A DNA stretch of 64,000 bases from positions 32,260-96,259 of the forward strand of contig VMTE01000051.1 in the NCBI GenBank assembly GCA_013791775.1, given 5' to 3'. This document shows positions 16,348-25,990 of this stretch, in pieces. The notes below the pieces were generated by a model that worked only from the letters and a program-made list of their open reading frames with translations, made no database searches and was not told the origin of the DNA. The translations under genes were made by a program, and so were the position numbers. The DNA is from Hyphomonas sp. GTDB lineage: Bacteria; Pseudomonadota; Alphaproteobacteria; Caulobacterales; Hyphomonadaceae. Numbering within the stretch: the stretch's first letter is position 1; the number at the start of each line of letters is the position of its first letter.

Positions 16348-18150
16348 ATGGCAGTCGAATCCCACGGGCCGGATCTCGGCGCCATCGTTGTCCTGCTCGG
16401 CTCGGCCGTGCTGGCCGTGCCCCTCTTCAAGCGGATCGGCTTCGGCTCGGTGCTGGGCTATCTCGCCGCCGGCCTCGTGATCGGGCCCTTCGGTTTCCGC
16501 GTCTTCACCGAGCCGGAGGCCATCCTGCACGTCGCTGAGCTTGGCGTGGTGATGTTCCTGTTCATCATCGGCCTCGAGATGCAGCCGTCGCGGCTCTGGT
16601 CGATGCGCAAGGAGATCTTCGGGCTCGGGCTGGCGCAAGTGCTGGTCTGCATCCTGCTGCTGTCCTGGGTCGGGGTCGCGCTCGGCTATACGCCGCAGCA
16701 ATCGCTGATCGCCGGCACCGGCTTCGTGCTCACCTCGACCGCCATCGTCATGCAGATGCTGCAGGAACGCGGCGACCTCGCCAAGCAGAAGGGCCAGCGG
16801 ATTGTCTCCATCCTGCTGCTGGAAGATCTCGCCATCGTGCCGCTTCTGGCTCTGGTCGCCTTCCTCGCGCCGGGCGGGGGCGAGGTGTCGATCACCGAGC
16901 GGTTGCGCGGCGTGGCCATCGGGATTGGCGCCATCGCGGCGCTCGTGGTCGCAGGCCGCTATCTGCTCAACCCCGTCTTCCGCCTGCTTGCCGCCGCAAG
17001 GGCGCGCGAGGTGATGACCGCAGCGGCGCTGCTCATCGTTTTGGGCGCGGCCTGGGGTATGCAGCTTGGCGGCCTGTCGACGGCGATGGGGGCTTTCCTC
17101 GCCGGTGTACTTCTATCTGAATCGTCCTATCGCCATGAACTCGAAGCCGATGTGGAGCCGTTCCGCGGCATCCTGCTCGGCCTCTTCTTCCTCGCCGTCG
17201 GCATGTCGCTGGACCTGAACGTCGTGGCGCGCAACTGGCAGCTGATCGCCCTCAGCGTGATTGCGTTCACGCTGCTCAAGGCGGCGGGCGTCTACGGCGT
17301 CGCGCGCCTGTTCCGGGCCAGTCACCGCGAAGCGGCCGAGCGCACCGTCCTGATGACGCAAGGCGGCGAGTTCGCCTTCGTGCTCTACGCCGCCGCGCTC
17401 GGCGTCGGGTTGATCGACGCGGAAGGCAGCGCTGTCCTCACCGCGATCATCATCGTCTCGATGGTGATGACGCCGTTGATGGTGGCCATCCACGACCGGC
17501 TGATGCCGGAAGTCGTGGTCGACGAGACCGGCATGGAGACGCCGAAAGACGCGGTCGGCACGGCGCTGCTGATCGGGTTCGGCCGGTTCGGCCAGGTCGT
17601 CAGCCAACCGCTGCTGTCACGCGGCTATTCCGTCACCACCATCGACAATGATCCGGAGATGATCCGGGTCGCGGCCTCCTTCGGCTTCAAGGTCTATTTC
17701 GGCGACGGCGCGCGGCTGGACATCCTCCACGCCGCCGGGGCCGGGAACGCGTCGCTCATCCTGGTCTGCGTCGATGACCGCGCGGCGGCGACCCGGATGG
17801 TCGAGCTGGTGCGCCATGAATTCCCGAACGCGCTGTTGCTCGCCCGCGCCTATGACCGCGAGCACGGCCTTGAGCTGGTGAAGGCCGGGGTGGACTATCC
17901 GGTGCGCGAAACCTTCGAATCCGCCATCAAGTTCGCCCGCGCCGCGCTGGACCGTCTGGGCGAGCCCGAGGATGCCATCGATGATGCCATCGCGGAACTG
18001 CGCCGCCGCGACGAGGAACGCTTCGCCCTGCAGCTGACCGGCGGCATGATGGCCGGGCGCGAGTTGATGATCGGCAATGGCGGCGCGGAAAAGCCGAAGG
18101 ATGTGGACCCGCCGGAACTCAAGCCGGACGAGAGCACGATTGGCGGATGA
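16348..18150 (+). CDS. CPA2-family KefB/KefC-like monovalent cation:proton antiporter with TrkA-N domain
   Basis: Exports K+ or Na+ in exchange for protons across the inner membrane. About 12 transmembrane helices span residues 5-385, including the core VGLEMQPSRLW-type segment (FIIGLEMQPSRLW) and FLAGVLLSESSYRHELEADVEPFRGILLGLFFLAVGMSLD, in which the acidic ion-site residues lie. A TrkA-N Rossmann domain starts around residue 405 (TALLIGFGRFGQVVSQPLL) with D-N-D-P ending the second strand, so NAD(H) or nucleotide control is likely. Start 16348 has CAGGAGA just upstream; the in-frame ATG at 16324 does not. 600 aa is typical of KefB/C. No partner KefF/KefG-like gene is adjacent. Confidence 0.92.
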   Translation: MAVESHGPDLGAIVVLLGSAVLAVPLFKRIGFGSVLGYLAAGLVIGPFGFRVFTEPEAILHVAELGVVMFLFIIGLEMQPSRLWSMRKEIFGLGLAQVLVCILLLSWVGVALGYTPQQSLIAGTGFVLTSTAIVMQMLQERGDLAKQKGQRIVSILLLEDLAIVPLLALVAFLAPGGGEVSITERLRGVAIGIGAIAALVVAGRYLLNPVFRLLAAARAREVMTAAALLIVLGAAWGMQLGGLSTAMGAFLAGVLLSESSYRHELEADVEPFRGILLGLFFLAVGMSLDLNVVARNWQLIALSVIAFTLLKAAGVYGVARLFRASHREAAERTVLMTQGGEFAFVLYAAALGVGLIDAEGSAVLTAIIIVSMVMTPLMVAIHDRLMPEVVVDETGMETPKDAVGTALLIGFGRFGQVVSQPLLSRGYSVTTIDNDPEMIRVAASFGFKVYFGDGARLDILHAAGAGNASLILVCVDDRAAATRMVELVRHEFPNALLLARAYDREHGLELVKAGVDYPVRETFESAIKFARAALDRLGEPEDAIDDAIAELRRRDEERFALQLTGGMMAGRELMIGNGGAEKPKDVDPPELKPDESTIGG

Positions 18151-18151
18151 G

Positions 18152-18568
18152 TCAGAACGTGTCCGCCACCAACATGCCGGGCGCGATACGCTTGTACGCG
18201 AAGCAGGCGCGCAACCCGTTCACAATCCCGAGTATCAAGGCGGCGTATACGAATATCCAAGCCACACTGGTCGTGCCGCTGACGATCTTCAGGAAGGTTT
18301 CCAGGAGGAATAGGGCGAGAAGGAGAACGCCGCTCACAACGCCCCGGTGCATCGAGAAACGCCACGTGAACAAGAGGATCAGCAGGAGCTCGGCACCGAT
18401 ACCGATCATGCTGCCAAGCTTGTCTTCGGCCGCTATGTCTCCGCCGAAAAGGACGAACAGTAAGCCGAGCAGCGTCATCGCGGCAACGACCAGGCCGCAG
18501 ATTCCTGCCGTCCGCAGCGCCTTGTTGATGTCGTCCATTGTCTCGAATTTCGGGATCAACTTTTCCAT
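18152..18568 (-). CDS. Small four-helix membrane protein of unknown function
   Basis: 138 aa from an ATG at 18568 with GGAGGGCGCC just upstream; an ATG at 18631 is possible but weaker. A short polar N-terminus (KLIPKFETMDDINKALR) is followed by four hydrophobic segments (CGLVVAAMTLLGLLFVLF, IGIGAELLLILLFTWRF, VVSGVLLLALFLLETFL, VAWIFVYAALILGIVNGL). No catalytic or transporter motif is seen. It lies convergent with the antiporter, with one base between the two stops. Confidence 0.6.
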   Translation of the reverse strand: MEKLIPKFETMDDINKALRTAGICGLVVAAMTLLGLLFVLFGGDIAAEDKLGSMIGIGAELLLILLFTWRFSMHRGVVSGVLLLALFLLETFLKIVSGTTSVAWIFVYAALILGIVNGLRACFAYKRIAPGMLVADTF

Positions 18569-18688
18569 GGCGCCCTCCACAACCCCTCCGGTGAACGCGT
18601 TTATCTTCAGGTTGATGTCGCAGGCTGTCAATCATCGTCTGCCGCGAAGGCCATGGCGCCGCACGGCGGGATGAATTAGGCACACGGC

Positions 18689-19414
18689 ATGTTCACCGCC
18701 ACCTGCATCACCCTCGTGCCTGAGGCATATCCCGGCCCGCTCGGCGTCTCGATCCTGGGTCGGTCGCGCGCCGAGGGCATCTGGGCGCTGGAGACGGTCG
18801 ACCTGCGCACCTTCGGGCTCGGCAAGCATCGCAAGGTCGATGACACGCCGGCCGGGGGCGGGGCGGGCCTCGTCCTGCGCGCCGATGTGGCCGCTGCCGC
18901 CATCGACAGCGTGCCCCGGAATGGCCGCCCCCTCGTTTACCTCTCCCCGCGCGGCCCCCGCTTTGACCAGAAAATAGCTCGCGACTGGGCGGCCGGTCCC
19001 GGCGTCGTCTTGTTCTGCGGCCGGTTCGAGGGGCTGGACGAGCGGGTCCTCGAAGCCCGGGGCATGCAGGAAGTCTCGCTGGGCGATTTTGTCCTCGCCG
19101 GCGGCGATGTGGCGGGCATGGCGATGGTTGAGGCGGCGGTGCGATTGTTGCCCGGGGTGGCGGGCAATGCGGCCTCCCTGACGGGCGAGTCTTTCGAGAC
19201 CGGCCTCCTCGAACACCCCCAATATACCCAGCCCCGGGACTGGGAAGGGCGGCCAATTCCCGACATTCTCCTCTCCGGAGACCATAAGCGTATAGAAGAG
19301 TGGCGCCTCAGCCGCTCAAAGGCGTTGACTTTTGACCGCCGCCCCGATTTATACGCCGCTTACTCCCGACCCCCCACTTCTGTTGCGCCGGAGACTGGCG
19401 ATGAACCTGATTAA
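18689..19414 (+). CDS. trmD: tRNA (guanine-N1)-methyltransferase TrmD
   Basis: Makes m1G37 in tRNAs reading CNN codons, preventing +1 frameshifts. SPOUT-fold trefoil-knot enzyme: [18 protein letters not shown] (residues 50-67, with the conserved DD-x-PxGGGxGMV), then LSPRGPRF, the knot motif [31 protein letters not shown] and the closing [12 protein letters not shown]. 241 aa. The stop overlaps the rplS start by 14 bases, so the two are translationally coupled. Confidence 0.97.
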   Translation: MFTATCITLVPEAYPGPLGVSILGRSRAEGIWALETVDLRTFGLGKHRKVDDTPAGGGAGLVLRADVAAAAIDSVPRNGRPLVYLSPRGPRFDQKIARDWAAGPGVVLFCGRFEGLDERVLEARGMQEVSLGDFVLAGGDVAGMAMVEAAVRLLPGVAGNAASLTGESFETGLLEHPQYTQPRDWEGRPIPDILLSGDHKRIEEWRLSRSKALTFDRRPDLYAAYSRPPTSVAPETGDEPD

Positions 19415-19982
19415 AGAGCTTGAGACGGCCGAAATGGCCCGCGTTCTCGGCGACAAGAAAATTCCGACTTTCTCGCCCGGCGACACGCTGGCGGTGAACG
19501 TCAAGATCAAGGAAGGCGACCGTGAGCGCGTCCAGCGCTACGAGGGCGTCTGCATCGCCCGCGCCGGCCAGGGTCTCAACGAGAGCTTCACGGTCCGCAA
19601 GATCTCCTTCGGTGAAGGCGTCGAGCGCGTGTTCCCGGTGGTCTCGCCGTCGATCGACTCGATCGAAGTGGTCCGCAAGGGCCGCGTCCGCCGCGCGAAA
19701 CTCTACTATCTGCGCGACCTGCGCGGCAAAGGCGCCCGTATCGCCGAGCGCACCACGGGCCACGGCATCGAGACGCAGGAAGTCGCCGTCTCGAAAACCG
19801 AGCGCCGCCGCCAGAAGGACGCCGAAAAGGTTGCCCGCAAGGACACCGCTGCCAAGGCCCGCGCCGAAGCTGCTGAAGCGGCCGCTGCCGCCGAGGCCGT
19901 TGCCGCTGCAGAAGCCGCCGCCGCTGAAGCCGCAGCTGCCGCTGCCGCTGCCGCTGCCGAGGCACCCGCGACCGAAGAATAG
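19401..19982 (+). CDS. rplS: 50S ribosomal protein L19
   Basis: Large-subunit protein at the 30S-50S interface. Canonical core in residues 1-110: [72 protein letters not shown] and the [20 protein letters not shown] end. Residues 120-193 are an Ala/Glu-rich tail that makes it much longer than E. coli L19 (115 aa), a feature of several alphaproteobacterial L19s. The ATG at 19401 lies inside the trmD 3' end. A terminator follows. Confidence 0.98.
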   Translation: MNLIKELETAEMARVLGDKKIPTFSPGDTLAVNVKIKEGDRERVQRYEGVCIARAGQGLNESFTVRKISFGEGVERVFPVVSPSIDSIEVVRKGRVRRAKLYYLRDLRGKGARIAERTTGHGIETQEVAVSKTERRRQKDAEKVARKDTAAKARAEAAEAAAAAEAVAAAEAAAAEAAAAAAAAAAEAPATEE

Positions 19983-20008
19983 TCATCCCTCCGGACGAAA
20001 ACGTTCAA

Positions 20009-20038
20009 ACGCCTCCGCCATCCGGTGGGGGCGTTTTT
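20009..20038 (+). terminator. Rho-independent terminator of the trmD-rplS operon
   Basis: An 11-bp stem ACGCCTCCGCC (20009-20019) with GGTGGGGGCGT (20024-20034), two G-T pairs, ATCC loop and a run of five T at 20034-20038. It is close to the 3' end of the convergent LysR gene (20043). Confidence 0.9.
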
Positions 20039-20042
20039 CGTT

Positions 20043-20951
20043 TCAGGGCGCCTGCGTTTCCCGTGCATAGGCGCCGACAGCGCTCACCAGCCGGTCGAAC
20101 ACCAGCCGCATCCGCCGGTTACCCCGCAAGTCTTCGTGCATCGTGATCCATGTGCCGAGCGGAAGGGCAATCTCCTGCGGGAACAGGCGCACCATCCCGG
20201 CCATCCGCCGGGCAAGGACCGTCTGGCAGATCCCGATTCCGAACCCGCCCCTCACCGCCGCCAGTTGGGCCAGGTCGCTATCGCTCCGGAAGGCGAACAT
20301 CTCGCGCGTCAGCGTAACACCCAAGGGCTTCAGGGATTGGAGCGAAGCGGTATCGCGGTCGACGCCGATCACGGCATGGCTTGCCAGATCCTCCAGCCGC
20401 TGCGGCGTGCCGCGCCGGGCCAGGTAATCCTCGCGCGCAAACATGCCCAGCATGATGTCGCCGACTGACTGCGCCACCAGCGCGCCCTGGCTCGGCCGCA
20501 CCATCCGCACGGCGATGTCGGCGTCCCGGCGCAACAGGTCTGCTGTCTGGTTCGAGGGCACGACTTCGAAGTCGAGGTTCGGGTAGTCGGCGCTGATCCC
20601 GGTTAGGATGCCGGGCAGCACTTCCACGCCGATCACCACGCTCGCCGTGATCCGCACCGTCCCGGCGATCTCGTCTGTGTTGCCTGAAGCTGCGCGCAGC
20701 ATCGCGGCGGCGGAAGCTTCCATGGCCAATGCATGCGGGAGCAGCGCGCCCGCCTTGTCTGTCGGCGTGAGGCCTTGCGGCGAACGGATGAACAGTGCGC
20801 CGCCGCCGAGCGCGTCCTCAAGCTGGGCTATATGGCGCGCAATCGTCGGCTGGGTCTGGCCGCTCGCCCGCGCCGCTGCCGAAAGGCTCCCCGTCCGGCA
20901 GACACCGAGGAACGATCGGCAGTGATCCCAGGATAGCGGCGCCAGATCCAT
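20043..20951 (-). CDS. LysR-type transcriptional regulator
   Basis: 302 aa. The N-terminal winged helix-turn-helix is LSWDHCRSFLGVCRTGSLSAAARASGQTQPTIARHIAQLEDALGG, with the classic S-L-S-x-A-A-R-x-S-x-P/T-x-I-S-R-x-I-x-x-L-E pattern. The effector-binding domain follows from about residue 90 (GTVRITASVVIGVEVLPGIL). It is transcribed divergently from the NAD-dependent epimerase at 21052, and 100 bases separate the two starts, so that gene is the natural regulatory target. The inducer is unknown. Confidence 0.93.
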   Translation of the reverse strand: MDLAPLSWDHCRSFLGVCRTGSLSAAARASGQTQPTIARHIAQLEDALGGGALFIRSPQGLTPTDKAGALLPHALAMEASAAAMLRAASGNTDEIAGTVRITASVVIGVEVLPGILTGISADYPNLDFEVVPSNQTADLLRRDADIAVRMVRPSQGALVAQSVGDIMLGMFAREDYLARRGTPQRLEDLASHAVIGVDRDTASLQSLKPLGVTLTREMFAFRSDSDLAQLAAVRGGFGIGICQTVLARRMAGMVRLFPQEIALPLGTWITMHEDLRGNRRMRLVFDRLVSAVGAYARETQAP

Positions 20952-21051
20952 TATTTTCGTTTAGCAGGTACAGATATTACGGCAATTCCGTTTATCGCGC
21001 CGGCGCTGCAACTTCTCCTCATCAGCGGAATCAGCCGCAAAGGAAAACACA

Positions 21052-22053
21052 ATGTCCAAGATCGCTCTCATCCTCGGCGCCACCGGCGGGATAGGCTTTG
21101 AAACTGCGCGCGCCCTGAAGCGCCATGGCTGGCAGCTGCGGGTGCTTCACCGCCGCCCGGACAGCGTGTCCCACCTGCTTCCCGAAGCTGACTGGATCGA
21201 GGGCGATGCCCTGTCCGCGGCAGACGTGCAGGACGCCGCCGTGAACGCGGGCCTGATCGTCCATGCCGTCAATCCCCCGGGCTACCGCAACTGGAAAGGC
21301 CTCGCCCTGCCGATGATCGACAACACGGTCGCCGCCGCCATCGCCAATCGCGCGCGCATCATCTTCCCCGGCACGATCTACAATTATGGACCGGACGCCT
21401 TTCCGCTCGTCAGCGAAACGTCGCCGCAAAATCCGCGCACCCGCAAAGGTGTGATCCGGGTCGAGATGGAGAGCCGTCTTCGCCGCGCTTCGGAATCGGG
21501 CGCGCGCGTGCTGCTCGTCCGCGCCGGGGACTTTTTCGGACCGCACATGACCGGCAATGCCTGGCTGTCCTCCGCCATGGTGAAGTCCGGCCGGCCGGTG
21601 ACAGCGATCACCGACCCCGGCCGGAAGGGCGTCGGGCATGCCTGGGCCTACCTGCCGGACCTTGCCGAAACAATCGCCCGGCTGGCGGACCTCGATGAGG
21701 ACCTCGGCACCTTCGAAACCTACCATTTTGGCGGCCACTGGTTCGACGACGGAGCGGATTTCGCCCGGCATGTCCGCAGCGCGGCGAGCGCGCCATCCGC
21801 CAGGATCGGGTCCTTCCCCTGGCCCGTCGTCCTCGCGCTGTCGCCCTTCGTCCGGCTCTTTGGCGAGATGGCCGAGATGAAATATCTCTGGGACGTGCCG
21901 GTGCGCCTCGACAACACGAAACTGGTGCGCCGCCTCGGCCAGGAGCCGCACACTCCGATCGAAGCGGCCCTGAGGGCGTCGTTGCAAGGCATGAATTGCC
22001 TGCCTCGGGACGAATTGACCCCGGCTACCGGCAAAATAGTGCGCCACGCCTGA
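21052..22053 (+). CDS. NAD-dependent epimerase/dehydratase family protein
   Basis: Extended short-chain dehydrogenase/reductase that would bind NAD(P). Seen: the Rossmann glycine motif ALILGATGGIGFETARAL (residues 5-22), the DWIEGDALSAADV segment, and a YNYG sequence (residues about 108-111) in place of the usual YxxxK. GTIYNYG with an altered catalytic tetrad marks the atypical SDR subgroup, so catalysis in the classic way is uncertain. 333 aa. It is divergent from the LysR gene and is its likely target. Confidence 0.82.
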   Translation: MSKIALILGATGGIGFETARALKRHGWQLRVLHRRPDSVSHLLPEADWIEGDALSAADVQDAAVNAGLIVHAVNPPGYRNWKGLALPMIDNTVAAAIANRARIIFPGTIYNYGPDAFPLVSETSPQNPRTRKGVIRVEMESRLRRASESGARVLLVRAGDFFGPHMTGNAWLSSAMVKSGRPVTAITDPGRKGVGHAWAYLPDLAETIARLADLDEDLGTFETYHFGGHWFDDGADFARHVRSAASAPSARIGSFPWPVVLALSPFVRLFGEMAEMKYLWDVPVRLDNTKLVRRLGQEPHTPIEAALRASLQGMNCLPRDELTPATGKIVRHA

Positions 22054-22128
22054 AAAAATGAAACAGCCTCGCGGGCTTTTCTCCGCGCGTTTCGCCGCTA
22101 TTGTGCGGCGCGCAACGAAGAGGCCCCC

Positions 22129-23526
22129 ATGCCAGGCAAGACATTATACGACAAGATCTGGGACGCGCATGTCGTCCATACCGACCCGGCTTCGGGCGAG
22201 AGCCTGTTGTATATCGATCTCCACCTGATTCACGAGGTGACGACCCCGCAGGCGTTTGACGGCCTGAAGGTCGCGGGCCGCCGCGTGCGCCGCCCGGAAC
22301 TGACCCTCGCTGTCGCCGATCACAACACGCCGACCGAGAACCAGGCCCTCGGCCTCGCCGGCGTCAAGGATCCGGAAGCGCGCAACCAGCTCGAAACGCT
22401 GACCCGCAACGTCGCCGAATACGGCATCCAGTTCTTCCCGATGGGCGACATCAACAACGGCATCGTCCACGTCGTCGGCCCGGAGCAGGGGAGAACTCAG
22501 CCCGGCATGACCATCGTGTGCGGCGACAGCCACACCTCGACGCACGGCGCGTTCGGCGCGCTCGCCCACGGCATCGGCACGTCGGAAGTCGAGCATGTGC
22601 TGGCGACGCAAACGCTGCGCGCGCGCAAGATGCTGAACATGGCGGTCGAGGTCTCAGGCCAGCTACGCGAAGGCGTGACCGCGAAAGACCTTGCCCTCCA
22701 CATCATCGCGATCACCGGCACGGCTGGCGGCACCGGTTATGTCATCGAATACCGCGGCGAGGTTGTCCGCGACCTGTCGATGGAAGGCCGGATGACGCTG
22801 TGCAACCTCTCCATCGAAGGCGGCGCCCGCGCCGGCCTCGTGGCGCCGGACGAGAAGACGCTGGCTTACGTCAAAGGCCGTCCCGCTGCCCCGCACGGCA
22901 GCGCCTGGGACAAGGCGGAACGCTACTGGCAGACGCTGCGCTCGGATGATGACGCCGTGTTCGATCATGTTCTCAGCATCAAGGGCGAAGACGTCGAACC
23001 CACCGTCACCTGGGGCACCAGCCCGGAACAGGGGATAGCCCTCTCCGCAAATATTCCGCGTCCGGAGGATTTCGCCGATCCTGTCAAGGCCGCCGCCTGC
23101 GAACGCGCGCTCGCCTATATGGGTCTTGAAGGCGGCAATCCCATCGCCGGCACGCCGGTCCAGCGCGTCTTCATCGGTTCGTGCACGAACAGCCGTATCG
23201 AAGACCTGCGCGCTGCGGCCGACGTCGCGAAGACCGGCAAGGTCGCGCCCGGCGTGCGCGCCATGGTCGTGCCCGGCTCCGGCCTCGTGCGCGCGCAGGC
23301 GGAAGAAGAAGGCCTCGACCAGATCTTCCTCGCCGCCGGCTTCGAATGGCGCGAACCCGGCTGCTCGATGTGCCTCGGCATGAACCCGGACATCCTCGCC
23401 CCGGGCGAGCGCTGCGCCTCGACCTCCAACCGCAACTTCGAAGGCCGCCAGGGCCGGGGCGGCCGTACCCACCTGATGAGCCCCCAGCTTGCCGCCCGCG
23501 CCGCCCTCACGGGCGTCATCGGATAA
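22129..23526 (+). CDS. leuC: 3-isopropylmalate dehydratase large subunit LeuC
   Basis: With LeuD, isomerises 2- to 3-isopropylmalate through isopropylmaleate in leucine synthesis; 4Fe-4S aconitase-type enzyme. Visible: [13 protein letters not shown] start, the [31 protein letters not shown] signature, the iron-sulphur ligands in [13 protein letters not shown] and [11 protein letters not shown], and the [20 protein letters not shown] end. 465 aa is typical. The small subunit is 5 kb downstream (28935) rather than adjacent; bioB follows within 28 bases. Confidence 0.98.
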   Translation: MPGKTLYDKIWDAHVVHTDPASGESLLYIDLHLIHEVTTPQAFDGLKVAGRRVRRPELTLAVADHNTPTENQALGLAGVKDPEARNQLETLTRNVAEYGIQFFPMGDINNGIVHVVGPEQGRTQPGMTIVCGDSHTSTHGAFGALAHGIGTSEVEHVLATQTLRARKMLNMAVEVSGQLREGVTAKDLALHIIAITGTAGGTGYVIEYRGEVVRDLSMEGRMTLCNLSIEGGARAGLVAPDEKTLAYVKGRPAAPHGSAWDKAERYWQTLRSDDDAVFDHVLSIKGEDVEPTVTWGTSPEQGIALSANIPRPEDFADPVKAAACERALAYMGLEGGNPIAGTPVQRVFIGSCTNSRIEDLRAAADVAKTGKVAPGVRAMVVPGSGLVRAQAEEEGLDQIFLAAGFEWREPGCSMCLGMNPDILAPGERCASTSNRNFEGRQGRGGRTHLMSPQLAARAALTGVIG

Positions 23527-23553
23527 TCCGCTTACAGATAAAGGAATACTGGA

Positions 23554-24513
23554 ATGACGACGGACATCTCCCCCCGCCAGGACTGGACGCGCGACGAGAT
23601 CGCCGCCGTCTACGAGCTCCCGCTCGACCAGCTGCTCGCCCGCGCGCTCGCCGTGAAGGCCGCCAACTGGAAGGACGGCGCGGTCCAGAAATCCCAGCTC
23701 CTGTCGATCAAGACCGGCGGCTGCCCGGAAGATTGCGGCTATTGCAGCCAGTCGGCCAAGTTCGATACCGGCCTCAAGGCCGAGAAGCTGCTCCCCCTCG
23801 ACGAGGTCGTCGAGACCGCCCGCCGCGCCAAGGCCAACGGCGCCGACCGCTTCTGCATGGGCGCCGCCTGGCGGTCGCTGAAGGACCGCGACCTTCCGAA
23901 AGTCGCAGAGATGATCTCGGCGGTAAAAGCCGAAGGCCTCGAAACCTGCGTCACCCTTGGCATGCTCGAAGAGGGACAGGCCGAAGCGCTGAAGGCCGCC
24001 GGCCTCGACTATTACAACCACAACCTCGACACCTCGCGCGAATATTATGGCGACGTCGTCAGCACACGCACATATGACGACCGGCTCGAAACGCTTGGCC
24101 GCGCGCGCATGGCCGGTATCAAGCTCTGCTGCGGCGGTATCCTCGGCATGGGCGAATCCCGCGCCGACCGCGTCGGCCTGATCCACGAGCTTTCGAAGCT
24201 CACGCCGCACCCGGAAAGCGTGCCCGTGAACAAGCTCGTCCCGATCAAAGGCACGCCGCTCGGCAACAGCGCCGAACTCGACACGCTGGAGCTGGTCCGC
24301 GCCATCGCCGCCTGCCGCATCGTCTTCCCGAAAAGCTGGGTGCGCCTCTCGGCAGGCCGCGAGTCGATGAGCCCGGAAGGCCAGGCCCTCTGCCTGCTCG
24401 CCGGCGCCAATTCCATCTTCGTCGGCGACCGCCTCCTCACCACGCCCAACCCCGGCATGGACAAGGACGCGAAGCTGCTGGAATCGGTGGGGGGCAGTTG
24501 CGGGGAGTGCTGA
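23554..24513 (+). CDS. bioB: Biotin synthase BioB
   Basis: Radical SAM enzyme inserting sulphur into dethiobiotin, the last step of biotin synthesis. It has the [4Fe-4S]/SAM cluster motif [14 protein letters not shown] (residues about 53-66), the substrate region [23 protein letters not shown] and the second-cluster/tail signature RLSAGRESM. 319 aa matches the family. The neighbour is leuC 28 bases upstream in the same direction, so the two are probably one transcript; no other bio genes are in the window. Confidence 0.97.
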   Translation: MTTDISPRQDWTRDEIAAVYELPLDQLLARALAVKAANWKDGAVQKSQLLSIKTGGCPEDCGYCSQSAKFDTGLKAEKLLPLDEVVETARRAKANGADRFCMGAAWRSLKDRDLPKVAEMISAVKAEGLETCVTLGMLEEGQAEALKAAGLDYYNHNLDTSREYYGDVVSTRTYDDRLETLGRARMAGIKLCCGGILGMGESRADRVGLIHELSKLTPHPESVPVNKLVPIKGTPLGNSAELDTLELVRAIAACRIVFPKSWVRLSAGRESMSPEGQALCLLAGANSIFVGDRLLTTPNPGMDKDAKLLESVGGSCGEC

Positions 24514-24864
24514 TCAGAGCCGCAGGCCGAAACGGGGCCCGATCCAGGTCAAGAGTGCGTAAAGCGCGACGGTCAGGGCGCACCCTGCGCCCAGCGCGAT
24601 CCAGAATGGCAGGCCCTGTTTCAGAAGCGCAGGTATCAGTAGGAACATCGGCAGGCTCGGCAGGACATACCAGAATGTCGCCGCCGAATGTTGCGCCATG
24701 GTTGTCGCGTCGGGCTTGTCGCGCCACAACCACATCATCCCCATCACCGAGACGAGGGGCAGGGACGCCACCAACGCGCCGATGCCGGGATACCGTTTCG
24801 AGATCTCGGACACGGCCGCAATCATGACGCCCGAAATGATGGCTTTGAGCAGAAGGTAGGTCAT
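24514..24864 (-). CDS. DUF3147 family membrane protein
   Basis: 116 aa integral membrane protein of unknown role. Four hydrophobic segments are seen and the family-type sequence runs LLLKAIISGVMIAAVSEISKR, ASLPLVSVMGMMWLWRDKP, SAATFWYVLPSLPMFLLIPALL and the closing FWIALGAGCALTVALYALL. The ATG at 24864 was chosen; the frame is open 6 codons further to a TTG. It ends exactly where bioB ends, on the opposite strand (convergent, no spacer). Confidence 0.78.
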   Translation of the reverse strand: MTYLLLKAIISGVMIAAVSEISKRYPGIGALVASLPLVSVMGMMWLWRDKPDATTMAQHSAATFWYVLPSLPMFLLIPALLKQGLPFWIALGAGCALTVALYALLTWIGPRFGLRL

Positions 24865-24999
24865 GACTTTACTTGACTGCAAGACGCTGGCGCCCGCAAC
24901 TCCGAACGGTATGCGCTGCGCCTATCGTCTCCCTTCAGTTGCGTTCCTGCCTATGCGAGCTGATAGTCGGCCCAGAACACTTTGATTGCGGAGAAGCTC

Positions 25000-25983
25000 A
25001 TGCCCGGCAATGTAAAACTCGATGGCGGTATCACGCTCGATGGCCCGCGGGGGCGCGTCTATGGCTCGATCCTCGAAACCATCGGATCGACGCCCCTGGT
25101 GCGCGCCGGGAAGTTCGCGAAGGCCGAAGGCGTGGGCGCCGACCTCCTCTTCAAGCTCGAATTCTTCAACCCGCTCGCCAGCGTCAAGGACCGGATTGGC
25201 CTCGCCATGGTCCTCGCCCTCGAAGCCGAGGGCAAGCTGAAGCCCGGCGGCACGCTGATCGAGCCGACCTCGGGCAATACCGGTATCGGCCTCGCCTTCG
25301 TCGCCGCCCAGCGCGGCTACCGGCTGATCCTGACGATGCCGGAATCGATGTCGATCGAGCGGCGCAAGATGCTTGCCTTCCTCGGCGCGGAGCTCGAACT
25401 GACGCCGAAGGAAAAGGGCATGGGCGGCGCCATCGCCAAGGCGAAGGAATTGCTGGACGCCATCCCCGGCGCGGTCATGCCCAGCCAGTTCGACAATCCG
25501 GCGAACCCCGCCATCCACGAGAAGACGACCGCCGAGGAAATCTGGACCGACACGGACGGCAAGGTGGATGCGGTTATTTCCGGCATCGGCACAGGCGGCA
25601 CCTTCACCGGCTGCGGGCGTGTCCTAAAGCCGCGCAAACCCTCGCTCAAGATGTACGCCGTCGAGCCGGAAGCCTCGCCCGTCCTCTCCGGCGGCGCGCC
25701 GGGTCCGCACATGATCCAAGGCATCGGTGCAGGTTTTATTCCCGGCAATGCCGATACGAGCCTCATCGATGAAGTGCTGAAAGTGTCGAACAGCGACGCG
25801 ATTGCCACGGCCCGCAAGCTGGCGAAGATCGAGGGCATTCCGGGCGGCATCTCGTCCGGCGCCGCCGCGCATGCGGCTGTCCAGCTCGGCAAGAGGCCGG
25901 ACATGGCGGGCAAGACCATCGTGGTCATCCTCGCCAGCTTCGCCGAACGCTATGTCTCGACGGCGCTGTTTGAGGGGCTCTGA
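25000..25983 (+). CDS. cysK: Cysteine synthase A (O-acetylserine sulfhydrylase)
   Basis: PLP enzyme that replaces the acetate of O-acetylserine with sulphide to give cysteine. The PLP-lysine motif is in [14 protein letters not shown] (residues about 52-65), followed by [20 protein letters not shown], the phosphate loop [16 protein letters not shown] and [11 protein letters not shown]. 327 aa. The start at 25000 has GCGGAGAAG 4-9 bases before it, whereas the ATG at 24982 has none. It is bracketed by antisense genes on both sides, so it has its own promoter. Confidence 0.96.
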   Translation: MPGNVKLDGGITLDGPRGRVYGSILETIGSTPLVRAGKFAKAEGVGADLLFKLEFFNPLASVKDRIGLAMVLALEAEGKLKPGGTLIEPTSGNTGIGLAFVAAQRGYRLILTMPESMSIERRKMLAFLGAELELTPKEKGMGGAIAKAKELLDAIPGAVMPSQFDNPANPAIHEKTTAEEIWTDTDGKVDAVISGIGTGGTFTGCGRVLKPRKPSLKMYAVEPEASPVLSGGAPGPHMIQGIGAGFIPGNADTSLIDEVLKVSNSDAIATARKLAKIEGIPGGISSGAAAHAAVQLGKRPDMAGKTIVVILASFAERYVSTALFEGL

Positions 25984-25990
25984 GCGCGCG

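Noticed and set aside
22054-22128. Leucine attenuator or T-box upstream of leuC
   Set aside because: Only 75 bases are available and no leader peptide rich in Leu codons or tandem hairpins is present.
24883-24999. Riboswitch upstream of cysK
   Set aside because: No SAM- or cobalamin-type conserved core could be found in this 117-base gap.
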